In this document: positions 1-13,842 of the stretch, one piece after another
Layout of the letters: the number at the start of each line of letters is the position of its first letter
Position numbering within the stretch: the stretch's first letter is position 1
Source: Monocercomonoides exilis
Taxonomy: Eukaryota; Preaxostyla; Oxymonadida; Polymastigidae
Assembly (NCBI GenBank): GCA_001643675.2
Contig: LSRY02000033.1
Span: 682,001-746,000 of the forward strand
DNA length: 64,000 bases
Direction of reading: 5' to 3'
Notes under the pieces: model-generated
Databases searched by the model: none
Told to the model about the DNA's origin: nothing
The model's input: the letters and a program-made list of their open reading frames with translations, nothing else
Position numbers and translations under genes: made by a program

Positions 1-3000
1 AAACAATAATCCAAATTGCAGAATTTCTGGTTGACGTTCTATTATCAATAAATGAAGTGGAAATCTCGATATCAATTCACTATCTTTCTGTGACTTCCCA
101 GTCTTTTCTTTCAGAAATTGAAAATGAAAATATTTTTCAATTTCATTTATTTTCGATTTCCCTCTTCCATTCAGCTCACAAAATCATCAGAAAATATCAA
201 TCCCCTCCTTTTCTTCATCTTTCCCTGTCTCTTCCAAAATATCTTCTCCTCTCATAAAAGATACCCCTCTTCTGATATAACATTTCACAATTTCCCTCTT
301 CTGTCCCGCTTTTGCCCTCTTTTCCTTTTTTTCAAATTCCATATCTCCAATCAACAATAATCACATTCTTCATCATCTCCAACCACTTCTCTACATATTT
401 ACTGTATTATCTTCTCCAAATCTCCACTTGCTCTTCCCCATTCCTCTGTCTCCATATTTCAATCAATCAAAAACCCCTCTCGAAATATTAACATTCCAAA
501 AAAACACTCAACTTTCACCCCCTGCCACAAAAAATATTCTTCCATCTCTTCTCTACCCCATATCCCTCCTGTGCCATGTGTTGATGAGATAGACATCAAA
601 CATTGCTTTGGATGGTTGAGAATATTATTAAAGGAGATGATCATGACAAAAACAGAAAAAACCCCTTTGGACATCCACCACAATGTGTACGGGCTGAGAA
701 GGCCCTCCAGTGAGATACACGATGTATTTTGTGGAGAAGGATGCAATGTTGTATCAATTATTCTGATGCTGAAATGATGAGATTGATTGATTTTTTGAAT
801 GATGATGGCTGTGGAAATGAGGCTGTTTGGCAAAAAACAGTCGAAGGGCAGTTTGGTATTATTTTATTTTTTTATATATGAATATTAACCTATTGACTGT
901 TTTTGTGTTTCTTTCAGGGCAGCAGGCACAAATTAATGAAAATGAATGAAAGCAGGATTTCTCGTTGTGCAGGATGACCATCGAGTTGGGAAAGCGAATC
1001 CATATGGAAAGTGCCCAGGATGAAGGGATTGGGAAGGAAATTGGAGATGATATTTTCTGACGAAAAACTAGCTGTTTTGTTGGATGATGAGGGTGGAATT
1101 GAATAAACATAAATTTCACATTTTTCAGAAGAGCATAAAATCGATGCATTTGATGGAGAAATGACTTCTGAAAAGGATGGTTGGGGAATTAGATGATGAA
1201 ACGCTTGAAAATGGAAGGAATAATGAATTTTTATTGGAGGGAAACAGTTGCCAATTCAATATAAAACAGAAAATTGCTTATAAAAATGTTTAGAAGGTTT
1301 GGTGTTGTTATTTTTTTGAAGTGATCATTATTTTTCATTTATACTGTTGAAAGAGCGAGGGATTAATGGCTTTGAAGAAGAAGAAGAAAAGCAGGGAATA
1401 AAAAATAAAGACAGATAGATGAAATTCAAGATATTTCGAAGAAGCCTTGCGTTGGACTTTGACAAAGAATTATTTTTGAAGAAAGAAGATTTTTTGGTAA
1501 TAAGGGAAGCGAAAAAGGAAGAGAAGGAATGAAAAAGAGAATGACGCGGGCTTTGTATTTTTTGTTGGAAAGAGAGAAAGAGATTGAGCTGAAAGTGAAA
1601 AGGATTCAAAGGTTTCTCCTCTACATAAGAAAAAGGGATAGAAGAAGAAGTTTCAATAAATTTCTCCGTTGATATTAATTGACGCTCATCTTCTCAATTT
1701 TTAACCTTCAATCATCTCATTCAATTCATTTATCATTATCATCTTCTTTCTCTTCTTCAAATATATCAACAACATTTCACGCAGCAGCTTCTTCTTCCAC
1801 TTCTTCCACATCATCTGATTGAATTGTTTTATATTCTGCATCTGTGCGAGAGAAAAAGATAGATATAATGAAGAGACGAAGAAATCGATAGCCGAAGAAA
1901 AGAAGCATATAAGTGTGAAATACAAATATTGGAAATGAAAGAATTCAAAGAAAATTTAAAAGTGAATGATGTGAAAGAGAAAGAAAATTTAAAACATGAG
2001 AACAAATGAAGAGGAAATTTAGATTGAGAGGAATGAAGGGGCTATTGACTGAAATGAAATGAATGAAAAATGAGGTGAAAATAGAAGGAAGAACATCGAA
2101 TAAATATTACTATTTTTATAATTTAATTTGGATTTGGGGGGAAAAAAGTAATAATAAAAACAATTATTCAAATAAATAATTATTGTTTCTTTTCTTTTTC
2201 TTGCTTTAATACACTTTGACAAAGTGAGATATAATAAAAAAAATGACTTTCAAAAAAGCTTCAATTAGTCGTTTACTTTCAATTTTGTAAAGTGATGAAA
2301 AAGCAGAATTGAATTTCTGGTATACGAAATATGACGTATTTTGTTACATTTTGCATATGGAAAATGATTGGTAATATTTTTTTATTACTAATGATTGAAA
2401 TCATCTGCAAAATATTTTGTTTATTTTTTTTTCAGTTTTTTCAATTCCATTGAATCTCTTTCACAAAAAGCAGCTTGTCTTCTATTTCTTTTTTTCTTCT
2501 TTCGCCTTCAAGAAACCTGTTCATCATCCATATCCGAGAAGACTGATTCCAAAGATGTGTCACGCAATAATGTGCTTTTTGATAAATGAAAAACTTCGTA
2601 ATGTCATCAAAATGAAATTTTTGATCCGTTTTCTGCTGTGGTGACGTGCAATACTGGCCTTTTTTTTGTCATTTGCTTTTCTCATTTATTTATAATACAA
2701 TTATAATCTGTTATAATCTTATTGTCATTAATCAACGTGAGTTGCAATTATATCTGCCAATTCACATTGCAGTTACAACTGGATTTAATCACATTGAATA
2801 AAATCATATTCGTTCATAGTCACATTATTCCATGCCCCGACACTTTTTGCTTGTTTTTCATTCATTTTTCATCGTATATAATCACAGTGATGAAATTTTT
2901 TATTCACATTTAATGTCATAATGTGTGATTTTTTCATTTGAAAAATCGATTTTTTAATCAAAATTTTCAATTTTCACTTTTTCAAAATTATGTTTGAAAA

Positions 3001-4576
3001 TTTCTAAATAACACAATCAAACATGAAAAATTGTTATTTTATTGAAAAAAGTGTTTTTGTGAAGAATTTTCAAAAATGGAAAAATTGACATAAAATTAAT
3101 TATTTCATATATATATTATTTTATTTTTTCTGTGTGAAGCAGCATCACATATTATCACAATCGGATATAGTCACAAAAAGTTGTGCAAAAACCGATGTGA
3201 TTATATCCGGTTTTGACTGTATCAGAATACGAAAGAGATAAATCTGGATTGGATGAAGGAATTAAACATTGAAAAGTTATGGCAGACAGATAATTTCAAA
3301 GTGCCGTTGAAGGAATAGAAGTCATTTCACAATTCAAAAATTCTGAAACGATAGAAGAAAACACATTTAATGAAAGATAAGTGAAGAAACTGATTCCTGT
3401 TGAATGGTTTTCCGGAAGAATGAAAAGGCAGTGGAAACAATGAGCAAACAGGAACAGAAACGGATAGGATGATGCAAAGCTAGATATCGAAATTGCAGTT
3501 TGGCAAACAAATTTGAATATTCAGGTGAGTGATTAATGTTATGATGATGGATTATTTGAGAAGCAAAGCATCATTTTTTATCAATTAAAGATCGAAAAGT
3601 GAGAAAAAAAAGTCAGAATTGAATGATTTTTTCAGAGAAAAAATTAAAAGAAGTCGAAGTGCCTTGCTTATTGAGAACATATTCAACGGTCATTCGAAAC
3701 AACAAAAAAATACAACAGATGATATCACTTCCAATGAAAAAAGCAATGAAGAAAACTTATTTTTCTTTCGCCATATTTGTTTTTTGTTTGCTTAAATTTT
3801 CCTGATTGTTGTTGCTTATAAAGATTTTTTTGTAGCCTGGATTTGTCTTTTATTTTTCTCCAAATTATAAATATCAATAAATAATTATAAATATCTTCCT
3901 TTTTCTAATTTCAACAACAAACGATGAAATTTTTCATAAGTTATTTTTGATTCAGAAAAATAAATTGATCCAATCGTTTTGTTTTTTGTTCCATTTACTG
4001 AGTAAAGTATTTTCATTCGTGAAAAAAAAACAGCTCCGAAATGATATTAGAATAAATCGAAAAAACTAAGTTATTACAAAAAGACAGTTTCATACCGAGA
4101 AAGGTCCTTTCATATTGATGTGCAAAAAACGATTATGATAAAGTAAAATTCATTCCCTAAATTTCATTGGCTTCTCGAAAAGTGTGCTTCTTTCCGTTAA
4201 AAGTATCATTGAAATTGTTATTAACTGAACATATAAATAAAATATATTTTTAGTCAATAGGCAATGATATTTTCGAGGAGCAAAATAATTTTTCAGATAT
4301 TTTTTTGTTTCACATGATCAAAATGACCTTCATATGATATATGGAATCACTCGATATTGGTCACATGATCATCGTTTCTTTTCTTTTCTCTTTTCACTCA
4401 TTCCCTAAGATAATATTACATTGATTCTAGGTTTGTTGTTATTATATTTATTTCTGTCATACTACTATATTATGTATATATTTAAATTTCAACTAATTTA
4501 TGAAATGACTGACTATTCTTTTTCTTATATTTGACTTATTATAACTTCACATATCTTTATATACGAATGTAATTTG
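1..4576. other. Gene-poor AT-rich region upstream of casein kinase 1
   Basis: No convincing gene is seen here. The longest open frames (about 124 codons at 459-833 on minus, about 96 at 859-1149 on minus, 60 at 3623-3805 on plus) have no recognisable motifs and AT-driven composition. Roughly 1-540 is pyrimidine-rich on the plus strand, while 900-2050 is strongly purine-rich (GAAGAA-like), giving a marked strand asymmetry. 2770-3219 holds a possible degenerate transposable element, listed separately. Exons of an unrecognised, intron-rich gene cannot be excluded. Confidence 0.5.
2770..3219. mobile_element. Possible degenerate TIR element (MITE-like)
   Basis: The left end begins CAGTTACAACTGGATTTAAT at 2770. 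The reverse complement of the right end, finishing at 3219, begins CAGTCAAAACCGGATATAAT. Over the first 27 bases the two ends agree at roughly 80% of positions. Subterminal TCACAT/TATATCC words recur inside both ends. The right end is flanked by TA, but the left flank is TG, so no clean target-site duplication is seen. There is no transposase frame in the 450 bp between them. The arrangement resembles non-autonomous Tc1/mariner or pogo-type elements, but this is inferred from the end structure alone. Confidence 0.35.
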
Positions 4577-7500
4577 ATGCCCCAGATGATTGATAAACAT
4601 TCAGGAAGAGAAACTGGAGCAGAAGAGCGGAATGAGTGGATTATTGCAGGCATGTATCGAATATTATCAAATCATAAAGTTGGAAGCGGTTCGTTTGGTG
4701 AGATCTACAAAGGAATAACAATCGCAACTGGAGAAGAAATTGCAGTTAAACTCGAGAAAGTAAGAACGAGACAACCTCAATTGTATTATGAAACAAGGCT
4801 ATATCGAATGCTACAAGGAGGTACAGGGATTCCAAATGTGAGATGGTTTGGAATAGAACAAGATTATAATGTTATGGTGATGGACCTGTTGGGGCCAAGT
4901 TTGGAAGAAGTTTTTACAAACTGTGGAAGGCGTTTTTCTTTGAAAACAACATGCATGCTTGCTGATCAACTCATTTCTCGAGTTGAATATATCCACTCAA
5001 AAAACTTTATCCACAGAGATATAAAGCCAGACAACTTTTTATTGGGAAGAGGAAGGCGTGAAAATACAGTTTATATGATTGATTTAGGATTAGCGAAGCG
5101 ATATCGAGATTCTAGAACTCATCAACATATTCCGTATCGAGAAACAAAAGGAATTACAGGAACCGTTCGTTATGCGAGCGTGAATACACATATTGGCATT
5201 GAACAAAGCCGTCGAGATGATCTAGAATCGCTAGCCTACATGCTAATTTATTTTGTGGCAGGTAATTTGCCTTGGCAAGGATTAAAAGCACATAGCAGGC
5301 GAACAAAATATGCGAAAATTGGAGAAATAAAAATGGGCACACCCGTTGATGTGCTTTGCAAGCATCTTCCTTCAGAATTTGGAACATTTTTAAGTTATGT
5401 GAGAGGTTTGTAATTTATTAAACACAGCCATTTAATAAACGTATAATTTTCAATTAAATATTCTTCCTGAATTTATTTTTTTCTATTAACAACATTTTCA
5501 ATGCAAAATATTTGATGAATCCCGCCTTTATGAAACATACACATACACATCCGCATCCACACAACTTGTTATTCGAAATTTTCATAATAAAAATTCCTGC
5601 ACTATCTTCGAATCGTCATTCTTTCACCAAGCGCTTCGCTTTGACGGGAAGCCAGAATACGGCTACATTCGAAAGCTGTTCCGCGACTTGCTTGCCAAAG
5701 AGGATTCTGTTTATGACAACGCCTTTGACTGGACGCTTGTTCCAGGGGGATTGCAAGGGCTGAGCGAGCGGAGAAAAAGAGAGAGAGAGAAGAGGGAGAA
5801 AGCAGAGAAGATGCGAGAGAAAGTGGAAAAGGAGCCCGACCGGATGTTGGAGGACGGACACGACTGGCACCAGGAGAAGTATGCTGAAAAGCTGACCGAA
5901 AAAGAGCGGTTAGCGCGCCTGCAGCGCAACGAGGAGATTGAGCGGGGGCTGAGAGGCGAGGGAAAGGCAGCGCTGCCAGAAGAGAGGGACACACGGCAGT
6001 ATCGCACAGACGAGCGCAAAGTGGAGACGCGCACAGGCACAGCCAGGCCGCGCCTGACGATCTCCATCAATCCACAGTCGCTAATTATTCCTGCGTTTCG
6101 CGGGGGATCCAAAGAAAACAGGGGGAAAATGGAGGAGCGGAAAGAGAAAGAAGACAAAGAGAATGGGCTGAGGGAGATGCAGGAGAAGATGCTGCCAGGG
6201 AAGGACCGGAACCGGGCGCTTATGCAGCGGCAGATGGGGTTTACGATGCAGCAGCCCAGAGGGATGGAGTATGGGAAGCAAGGGGGAGTGATCCTGCTCT
6301 CGTCAGGGCAGTCGTCGATGCAGTCTCAGGAGTCGAATTCAGAGCTGTCGTCGCAGCAGTCGCTGAAGAGGCGGATGGGAGAGGGTGTGAAGGAGAGGGA
6401 CGGAGGGAAGGAGAGATACAAAGACAGCGGCGTGCCAAATGCGACAGGGATGTCAGTTGCACCGCTCATCGCGACAGCCACAGCGACAGACGTCACGTGG
6501 GGGAAAGAGGGAAGACGCGACAATGCTACACGAGAGGACATGAAGGAGAACGAGAAGGCGTTCTATATGAACCAGTCACACAGACCGATGGGAACTGGGC
6601 AGCGGAGCTCGTTTTTGCCTTCATTTGAGAATCCATCAAGTTCAGCTTATGTCCCAACACGTGCTCCTCCGATGGCTGGCCAACAGACAACAGCTGGTGG
6701 GCAATACACAGAAAACGGGGGAATGCTTACAGCGACAGCTGGACTGCCTGGGGATGGGGCAGGAGGAATGGGAGGAATGGGAGGAGTGAGCGGAATGAGT
6801 GGAGTGAGCGGAACAGGATTCGGGAGGCATCAGCTGCCCCAGGCGCCCGGAATCACAATTGGGCAGATAGGATTCATCACTGTGGAACCTACACGCGATG
6901 CAGCATATAAGCAGAGGCCAATGCGATTTGGGGCTGGGCGCACGTCAGAGATGAATCCTCCATTGCAGAGCACACAGGCAGAGTTTGGGAAGCATCAGAA
7001 GCTGTCTCGATCGCGCTATCAGGTTGGGGATGTGCCCACGTTTGAGCAGATGAAGGCACGAAAGGAGAAGGAGAGACAGCTTCAACTGCAACAACAACAA
7101 CAACAACAACAGCAACAACAACAGCAATTGATGGCACAGAAATCAGGAAACAGAGGAAGAGATGAGGCTGGGCGTGACACAAACGAGATGTCAGATGCCA
7201 TCGCTGCCAGTGTGGGTGCAGCGATTGAGTCAGAAGTCGGACGCGATTTGAGCAGCGGCGGGTATTTCCCTATCCAAAGCAGAAGAGACAAGGACTTCTA
7301 CATCAGAGGCACCGTCCTGCAGCCGAAGGAGGACCAGAGGAACAGAGAAGAGAGGGAGAATCGCTTATACTCGGGATATCCACCGCAGGAGCTGCCTGAG
7401 CAGATCAGAATGAACTTGGGAAGAGACGCGTCAGCACACCCAGTGCATCTGCAGGCGCAGCCGAAGATTGTGGTGGATATTGGGAAGATGATCATTCCAC

Positions 7501-9261
7501 CCTTCCAAGGGAAGCGCGACAAGACGAAGGAGAACAGCGGAGCTGATGGGAAGGATGTTGCACATGCAACGGGAAGAAGTGGGATGAGATCAGCACAAAG
7601 TGGGAGTGGGTATCCAGATGCTGGGTTTGATGAGAAGGAAGGCAACAGCAGAAATCCGAGGGACATTCGCAAAGAGGAGCAAGGTGGACCGCCTGCACAA
7701 GTGGCAGCAGCAGCATCAGCTGTGATGGGGACAGGAAGAGAAGGAGGAGAAGGAGAAGGAGAAGCAGACATTCTGGTGCAGACAGAGACAGACATCGATG
7801 CAAACACCAAAAGTGGAGGAGGGCAGAAGTTTCTCGCGGGCGAAGGCAGTTCTGCATTGGGGAAGCAGCCAGGCGCATTCATTCAGACACAACAGATGGC
7901 GCCTCACCGCATTCCGCTGCAGCCCATTCCTCCATTCCAGTCATCGTATGGGATGAAGAGCCAGAACCAGATGCAAAATCAGAGTCAGAGTCAGATTCAG
8001 AGTCAGAACAAAGAAATCACACCAGCCACGTCTGTTCCGCCTGCTGCAGGGGCGTCGCTGCTGTCTCAGACACAAATAAAGACACAGCCAGCGTCTGCAC
8101 AGAAGACGTCTTTGATCACTCCATCTGCCTCGCTCAGAGTGCGCCAGCCGATCAAGTTGGAAATACCTCCATTCCAACCGAAAGGGCAGGGGCAATCACA
8201 CGCAAGCAAGAGGATGGCTAATCAGTTGAATCAACAGCAACAACAGCAACAGCAGCAGATTCGACCTCAGCCACAATCACAACAACAACAACCACAACAG
8301 GCAGTGCAGCAAGCACAAATGACACAGCCATTGCAGAATACACAGGAAAAGGACTTGACAAAAACAATGCAGAATCTTCAAATACAAACACAGACACAAT
8401 CACAATCACAGACACAGCAAGAGGCAGAGTCAGATGCATCTCGTGTGCAAAAGACAGCAGAGGAGAAAGCGAATGAAGGTGCAACTTCAACAACACAACA
8501 GACGATGAAGAACCAGCTGCCAGCATCGCAATTGCAGGCTCCTCCACAACAATCTTCTTATGCAGCAAACAGAAACAACGGAGCAGGAGAGAATTCTATT
8601 CCAACTTTGACACAGGCTGTCACTTCTTCAGCCATCAATTCTTCTTCTTCTTCTTCTTTGACATCAACATCAACGTCATCATCATCATCATCATCTTCTT
8701 CTTCATCTTCCTCATCCAATTCCACATCTCCTTCATCATCACCAGGGCAATTACAACAACAGACACAAGGAAAGAAAGCATCTCCTCATCTGACCAATCA
8801 AAAACAGGCAATTCCAAAAAATGCCTCATCATCTGCCAATTCTTCTAACACAACACAACAACAACAACAGCAACAGCAATCAACAAAGCAGAATATGAAC
8901 CAGCCTTCAAATAAACCTTCTTCATCCTCAGTGAATGTTGGTGACACTGCTGCATTGTCATTCCCACTTGCTGTATCACCTCCTCCTGAGCCAGCCAATG
9001 GAACAATAACATCTTCAACCTCTTCTTCTTCTTCTTCTTCTTCTACCTCATCATCTTCCTCTTCCTCTTCCTCTTCTCCACCTCACAATGAACAGCCCAT
9101 CTATGCCCAGTTCTCTCCCTCTGAGTCTGCTCCATTGCATTCTGCTGCAGACAACCAGCATCTTTCTTCTCATCAACAAACAGAAGGAAATACAGAACAT
9201 CCAAAAATAGCTGCACATTCATCTCAAAATGTTGCTTCTTCTTTGCCTGCATTTCCTTCTG

Positions 9262-9298
<37 letters not shown>

Positions 9299-10208
9299 TT
9301 CTTCTTCCTCTTCTTCATTGCCTTCTTCTTCCATTCCTTCCTCTTCGTCCTCTTCCTCTTCTCTTCCTCCTCCTTCTCTTCAGCCACCATCAGATATCTC
9401 TTCAAGTGCTGCTGCTCTGCCTGGCAATGCTTCAGACGAAGGAGCAGCACAACATTTCTCATCCACCCCACAATCATCTGCCTCTGCACAATTCATCACT
9501 CCTGTTGCTTCTCTTCCCTCTTCTTCTTCTTCGTCTTCGTCTTCTTCTGCTTCTGCCGTAAATGCTGGACAAATGACACACACAAGCTCCTCTTCTTTGA
9601 CTCCTTCCTCTTCGTCTTCATCGTTTTCTTCTTCTTCCTCGTCTGCTTCCACATCTTCTTCTTCTTCTTCTTCTTCTTCCTCCTCCTCCTCATCATCAGC
9701 AGTTGCATCTCCATCTCCCTTCTTCTCCCCAGCGCTGTCCACCCGCTCCTCTGTCATCACAACCAACGCCACTCTTGCTGACCCAGCGCCTTCTCCTTCA
9801 AACATTTCTCTTTCTCTCTCTTTTGCCCCTTCGCCTGCTCCTTCCCCTTCCTTCAGCCAAATCCCATTGGCTTCCACACTCACCCCGTCTCCTTCTGCTC
9901 CCCGCCTGCCATCTCACACCCCTTCTTCCTCTTCTACAGCACCTCCATCATCGTCATCGTCTTCTTCTTCTTCATCTTCTTTTTCTTCTTCATTGTCTTC
10001 TACCACTTCTTCTTCTTCTTCTTCTTCTTTTCCTTCTTCTGCTGTCTTGTCTCCCACTTCTTCTACTTCATCTGCATCCACATCGTTTCAAAACTCTTCA
10101 GCTTCCTCTGGTCATACAAACACTTTAACACAGCCGCCATTCCCAACATCTTCTTTGGTAAAATCTTCGTTTGCAGAAGAAGTTGAAAGCGAACAGCGAT
10201 TAAGCTGA
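4577..10208 (+). CDS. Casein kinase 1 family Ser/Thr kinase with giant low-complexity tail
   Basis: Two exons, 4577-5405 and 5632-10208, give about 1,801 residues. The 226-nt intron (GTTTGT...CACCAAG) interrupts the kinase domain: exon 1 ends inside the C-lobe and exon 2 resumes with [20 protein letters not shown], the usual CK1 sequence at that point. Motifs visible are the glycine loop [12 protein letters not shown], the lysine in [21 protein letters not shown], an activation segment starting DLG rather than DFG, and the CK1 signature [19 protein letters not shown]. The kinase should phosphorylate acidic or primed Ser/Thr sites. The remaining ~1,500 residues are first charged (R/K/E-rich), then Q-rich (runs near 7085-7130 and 8230-8300), then S-rich with long serine runs. 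CK1 tails are usually far shorter. The first ATG in frame after a stop is taken as the start. Confidence 0.93.
5406..5631 (+). other. Intron in casein kinase 1 gene
   Basis: Begins GTTTGTAATTT and ends TTTCACCAAG. Removing it splits one codon (G|CG, Ala) and joins the two halves of the conserved CK1 C-lobe in frame. Retaining it gives an immediate TAA, which would leave a truncated kinase of about 278 residues. Confidence 0.9.
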
Positions 10209-10419
10209 TGATTTGTAAAAATGAATGTTTTTTATTTAATTTTTTTTCCCCCCTTTAATGATGATTCTTTTTCACTTCAGTGTAAATCTTTGTAATTTTT
10301 GTGGTTTTAATTAATATTTTCTTTCTTTCTTTTTTTGACATTTGCCATGAAAAACAAGAGAGATTTGAAGAATTTAGAAAAAAGATCATAATTTTCCATA
10401 ATCACTATTTATTGATCAA
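10209..10419. other. Intergenic region between CK1 and RuvBL1
   Basis: 211 bp, T-rich just after the CK1 stop. No gene seen. It must hold the CK1 3' end and the RuvBL1 promoter, as both genes point the same way. Confidence 0.6.
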
Positions 10420-11973
<1,554 letters not shown>

Positions 11974-12350
11974 TTATCATAATCATGTCATTAAGATCAT
12001 TTCTTGGAACATAATCAATATTTCTTTTATTCATTCGCTTTTCTATTAAAATATAGTCATCTATAAAGTACATTTTAGATTTTTCTGGATTTAAGCTTAA
12101 AAAATTTTTAAAACAAGAGTTTAGCACATACATCCTTTGCAAATTAGTTTTGGCTGAAAAATTTTTTAAAAAAATATTTAACACACACAATGAATCCAGA
12201 ACGGAACGTGTTTATAAAGAAAGCATGTCTTTGATGTCAAAATCAATATGACATGAAACAGAAGTGTTGTGAAAGTACCATTGGTAATATCAAAAAAACA
12301 ATGATAGGAAGAAAAAAAGCTACAATTAAAACGCTCCCCACTTTCCGAGC
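11974..12350. other. Convergent intergenic region, RuvBL1 / Rac-like GTPase
   Basis: 377 bp, AT-rich, between the 3' ends of two genes facing each other. No supported gene or repeat was seen. Confidence 0.6.
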
Positions 12351-13377
12351 TTACAAAATAGCACAAACACCACCACTTGTAATCATCTTCTTGATAACCT
12401 CTTCAAATGCCTCACGAACACCAATATTCTTCATTGCGCTGCATTCCATGTATTTCACAGCTCCGATTTCTTTTGCAACACGATTGCATTCCTCAGGAGG
12501 AATGCATGTGCTTGGAGATGTTTCACGAAGATCGCATTTTGTTCCCAGCAAAACCATTGGAGCTTTAGGTCCCTTGGCTTTTAACTCAGGAACCCACTTC
12601 TTTTTAACATTTTCAAACGTATCTCTGTTATCAACTGAGAAACAGACAAGGAATATATCTGTTCCTGGATATGACATTGGCCTGATTTCATCAAAATCTT
12701 CCTGACCTGAAAAATGAAAAATAATAATATCATTATCACAATTATTCTACTAACAACTACAAACCTGCTGTATCCCACAGTGAAAGTGCTAACATTTTTT
12801 GGCCAACTGGCACTTTGCATGTATAATCATCAAACACACTAAATAACAAAAAATAATCGGTTAGAAATAACAAAATTCCATAAACATAATCGAAGCATAC
12901 GCTGCAGGTTGAATTATAAGCAAGGAAACCGATGAATTGTTTATCAAAAAATATATGAAGAAAAAAACGTGCCAAATTCCTTTTAACAAATATAAAATCA
13001 CAAACTTGGTACATAATCTATGATGAAAATTTAACGGTGGCAGCGTAAAAGTTAAAATTCAAGATCATTCAGATTAGAAAAGATTGAGCAAACCTTTTGG
13101 AAATTCACCTTTCGCATATACTAACAAAAAAATTGATAACAAAATTATGCGGAATGTACGACAAAACAGTTGCAAACCCATTAACAAGCAAGTTTTTCCA
13201 ACTGCACCATCTCCAACAATGACGAGTTTTTTCTGTTGGATCGGACGTGGCAATCAAAATGCAGATGCAACAAAATATTGCAAATAGATGAAAAAAAACA
13301 ATGCGGTTGCAAATGTTGCAAATAGATTTACAATAGAAAAGGAACTTAAACGCTAAACACACTTTGTAGTCAGACAT
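12351..13377 (-). CDS. Rho/Rac family small GTPase
   Basis: Six exons on the minus strand: 13377-13363, 13232-13178, 13120-13094, 13017-13006 (or 13005), 12838-12765 and 12706-12351; about 179 residues. The P-loop is GDGAVGKTCLL. Switch I ends near YVP(S/T)VFDDY, switch II has WDTAGQEDFDEIRPMSYP, the guanine-specificity loop is GTKCDL and the later loop is ECSA. The C terminus CAIL is a CAAX box with final Leu, predicting geranylgeranylation and membrane attachment. The expected role is actin/polarity signalling. The fourth exon is a micro-exon of 12 nt. With canonical GT-AG splicing the next exon is one base out of frame; keeping one more G (13 nt) restores 540 nt in total and gives Ser where the invariant switch I Thr should be. 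A frameshift mutation, an assembly error or unusual splicing could explain this. Confidence 0.85.
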
Positions 13378-13842
13378 TGAAATAAACTAGATCAGACCCT
13401 TATTTGAGAAATGCAAATTGCTTTCTTATTTTTATGAATGAATGTTTATTGTTATTTGATATACAAATATATACAATAAATTGAGCTATAATCGCTCGAA
13501 TTAAACATATTTTGATTCCTTAAAGTTTAAATTTCTTTTCATAAAATTAAGTTGAACATATTTGAAATAATCGAAATTGTCAACTTCAGTTTCCTTTGTG
13601 AAACTGAACAAAATGGACAGACATTTAAAAAAAGAAAAAAAAACCAAAAATTTGTATTCAAAATGAAATCTGTTTTTATGCTTCTCAATAAATCATCATT
13701 TTCATTTCCTCTGTAATCGATCCAAAGTGATTTGCAAAAAAATTTAACAACAAAAATACATCAATTATTGTCATTTTATGATTCACAAAACCAAATAATG
13801 AATGTTGATTGTCAGTCCCGTCTATAATTTTTAAATTGACAT
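13378..13842. other. Intergenic region
   Basis: 465 bp of AT-rich DNA upstream of the Rac-like gene and downstream of the next minus-strand gene. It presumably holds the Rac-like promoter. No open frame with coding character was found. Confidence 0.5.

Noticed and set aside
4577-5413. A stand-alone short CK1 ending at TAA 5411-5413
   Set aside because: The kinase C-lobe is incomplete there, and the missing conserved sequence resumes exactly after a GT-AG intron at 5632.
9043-9883. Long frames on both strands over the CK1 serine-rich tail (poly-Leu, poly-Met, poly-Glu translations)
   Set aside because: They are other-frame readings of TCT/TCA/TCC serine codon runs.
13105-13377. 90-codon minus-strand frame starting at the Rac ATG
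   Set aside because: It reads through the first intron; only the first five codons belong to the GTPase.
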